Part shown: positions 62,156-64,000 of the stretch, in pieces
Position numbering within the stretch: position 1 is the stretch's first letter
Layout: every line of letters starts with the position of its first letter
Source of the DNA: Pseudomonas sessilinigenes
Lineage (GTDB): Bacteria > Pseudomonadota > Gammaproteobacteria > Pseudomonadales > Pseudomonadaceae
DNA length: 64,000 nt
Assembly: GCF_003850565.1 (NCBI RefSeq)
Contig: NZ_CP027706.1
Coordinates: 372,001-436,000, forward strand
Direction of reading: 5' to 3'
The notes under the pieces: model-generated
What the model saw: only the letters and a program-made list of their open reading frames with translations
Databases searched by the model: none
Told to the model about the DNA's origin: nothing
Position numbers and translations under genes: made by a program

Positions 62156-64000
62156 ATGACTCAGGAATCCCATGTTCGCGACACGCAGGTGGCGGCTTTT
62201 CGTGAAGCCGTCCTGACCAAACTCACCTACGCGGTCGGCAAGGACCCGGACCATGCCTTCGACCATGACTGGTTCGAAGCCATTGCCCTGGCTGCGCGGG
62301 ACCACATGGTCGATCACTGGATGGATCACACCCGGCAGATCTATCGCCGGGGGCAGAAGCGGGTGTACTACCTGTCCCTCGAGTTCCTGATCGGTCGATT
62401 ACTGATCGATAGCCTGAGCAACCTCGGCTTGCTGGAGGTGGCGCAAGAGGCCCTGACGGACCTGGGGGTAGACCTGCAACGCATCCGCCTGCTGGAGCCC
62501 GATGCGGCCCTGGGCAACGGTGGGCTGGGGCGCCTGGCGGCATGCTTCATGGAAAGCATGTCGAGCCTGGGTATCGCCGGCCATGGCTATGGCATTCGCT
62601 ATGAGCACGGGCTGTTCCGCCAGGCCATCGTCGATGGCTGGCAACAGGAGCAGACCGAGCACTGGCTGGATTTCGGCAACCCCTGGGAGTTCGAACGGCC
62701 CGAAGTGATCTACTCCATCGGTTTTGGCGGGGGTGTCGAGACCGTTGCCGACGAGGCCGGCGCTACCCGGCAAGTCTGGTCTGCGGCGGAGACGGTACGG
62801 GCCGTGGCCTACGACACGCCGGTAGTGGGATGGCGCGGGGCCAGCGTCAACACCCTGCGCCTGTGGCGTGCCCGGGCCATGGAGGAGTTGCACCTGGAGC
62901 GCTTCAATGCCGGCGACCACCTGGGGGCGGTCGCGGAGGTGGCCCGGGCCGAGAGCATCTCGCGGGTGCTGTACCCGGCCGACAGCACCGAAGCCGGGCA
63001 GGAACTGCGCCTGCGCCAGGAGTACTTCTTCGTCTCGGCGTCGTTGCAGGACCTGCTGCGCCGGCACAAGAACATGCATGACTCGGTACTCAGCCTCGGC
63101 GAACACGCGGCTATCCAGCTCAACGACACCCACCCATCGATCGCCGTGGCCGAGCTGATGCGCCAGTTGGTGGACCTGCACGGCATCGCCTGGGACGCGG
63201 CCTGGCAGATCACCGTGGAAACCCTGGCCTATACCAACCACACCCTGCTGCCCGAGGCGCTGGAGACCTGGCCGGTGGGGTTGATGGAGCGCCTGCTGCC
63301 GCGGCACATGCAGATCATCTACCTGATCAATGCCCAGCACATCGACTCGTTGCGGGCCAAGGGCATGCACGATTTCGACGTGCTGCGGGCGGTGTCGCTG
63401 ATCGAGGAGGACAACGGCCGCCGGGTACGCATGGGCAACCTGGCATTCCTCGGTTCCCACAGCGTCAACGGCGTATCCGGCCTGCATACCCAGCTGATGC
63501 GCAGCACGGTGTTCTCCGAGTTGCACAAGTTGTATCCGGAGCGGATCAACAACAAGACCAACGGCATCACCTTTCGCCGCTGGCTGTACCAGGCCAACCC
63601 GCAATTGACCCAGATGATGCTGGAAGCCGTGGGCCCCGAGCTGCTGGACAATCCCGAGGAGCTGCTGCTGGGGATCGAGCCCTTTGCCGAGAAAGCGGCG
63701 TTTCGCAAGCAGTTCGCCGAGCAGCGCTTGCACAGCAAGCGGGCCCTGGCGGCGATCATCCACGAGCGCCTGGGTATTGCCGTCAACCCGGCGGCGATGT
63801 TCGATGTCCAGGTCAAGCGCATCCATGAGTACAAGCGCCAGTTGCTCAATCTGTTGCACACCGTGGCCTTGTACCAGGCGATCCGCGCCGAGCCGGAAAC
63901 CGACTGGGTGCCGCGGGTGAAGATCTTCGCCGGCAAGGCCGCCGCCAGCTACCACCAGGCCAAGCTGATCATCAAGCTGACCAACGACATCGCCCGTACG
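62156..64000 (+). CDS. glgP: Glycogen/alpha-glucan phosphorylase, 3' part cut by window edge
   Basis: 615 codons are open to the window end (complete enzymes are about 815). Family motifs seen: RVYYLSLEFLIGRLL, ALGNGGLGRLAACFMES, GYGIRYEHGLFRQ, QLNDTHPSIAVAELMR, NNKTNGITFRRWL and QVKRIHEYKRQLLN. The PLP-lysine segment (GTGNMK...NGALT region) lies beyond the window. It releases glucose-1-phosphate from storage glucan. The ATG at 62156 has AGAGG upstream. Confidence 0.95.
   Translation, partial: MTQESHVRDTQVAAFREAVLTKLTYAVGKDPDHAFDHDWFEAIALAARDHMVDHWMDHTRQIYRRGQKRVYYLSLEFLIGRLLIDSLSNLGLLEVAQEALTDLGVDLQRIRLLEPDAALGNGGLGRLAACFMESMSSLGIAGHGYGIRYEHGLFRQAIVDGWQQEQTEHWLDFGNPWEFERPEVIYSIGFGGGVETVADEAGATRQVWSAAETVRAVAYDTPVVGWRGASVNTLRLWRARAMEELHLERFNAGDHLGAVAEVARAESISRVLYPADSTEAGQELRLRQEYFFVSASLQDLLRRHKNMHDSVLSLGEHAAIQLNDTHPSIAVAELMRQLVDLHGIAWDAAWQITVETLAYTNHTLLPEALETWPVGLMERLLPRHMQIIYLINAQHIDSLRAKGMHDFDVLRAVSLIEEDNGRRVRMGNLAFLGSHSVNGVSGLHTQLMRSTVFSELHKLYPERINNKTNGITFRRWLYQANPQLTQMMLEAVGPELLDNPEELLLGIEPFAEKAAFRKQFAEQRLHSKRALAAIIHERLGIAVNPAAMFDVQVKRIHEYKRQLLNLLHTVALYQAIRAEPETDWVPRVKIFAGKAAASYHQAKLIIKLTNDIART

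Overview
The window reads as a Pseudomonas chromosome, most likely of the fluorescens/chlororaphis/protegens group. The evidence is high GC, Pseudomonas-style gene blocks (asmA-mutY-yggX, hisB-hisH-hisA-hisF, envC-ctpA-yibQ beside gpmI, rhodanese-grxC-secB-trmL-ntrC-ntrB, glnA-thiI-typA) and REP/REPIN repeats of the 'GCGGGCAAGCCTCGCTCCTAC' family. Species assignment is an inference from family resemblance, not from a search.

Positions 1-20 kb are accessory, metabolic DNA. First comes a guanidino-compound cluster: an APC permease cut by the window edge, a LuxR-type regulator, a GpuA-like ureohydrolase and a sodium:solute symporter. Next are a lipoprotein and a soluble NAD-type formate dehydrogenase operon (fdsGBA-D, without fdsC). 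Then follows a polyamine-type ABC importer with a LysR regulator and a divergent M20 amidohydrolase. A solitary berberine-bridge-type FAD oxidase closes this part.

Positions 20-32.5 kb hold a METTL25-like methyltransferase, a basic amino acid ABC importer (hisP-J-Q-M order), the GABA permease gabP, several small proteins of unknown function, an alpha/beta hydrolase, an orphan PchB/AroQ-type protein, two exported proteins, a MerR regulator and a P-loop kinase-like protein. Positions 32.5-48 kb are core: tRNA-Phe, yggX-mutY-asmA, an OFA-family MFS transporter, the histidine genes with a DUF2164 gene between hisH and hisA, a solute-binding protein, then yibQ, ctpA, envC and gpmI.

Positions 48-64 kb continue the core: rhodanese-like protein, grxC, secB, trmL, a membrane-anchored protein, ntrC/ntrB, ada, a periplasmic chorismate mutase, glnA, thiI, typA, a YkgJ-type cysteine-cluster protein and the first 615 codons of glgP.

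The most useful new observations are regulatory. A 25-bp motif is shared by the ABC-transporter promoter region and the LysR/M20 divergent region. GGG/CCC palindromes lie near each transcription unit of the guanidino cluster. There is an NtrC-type operator upstream of ntrB, and sigma-54 -24/-12 elements lie upstream of glnA and gabP. An 80-bp tandem repeat follows the gene at 49877. I saw no prophage, insertion sequence, CRISPR array or obvious defence system.
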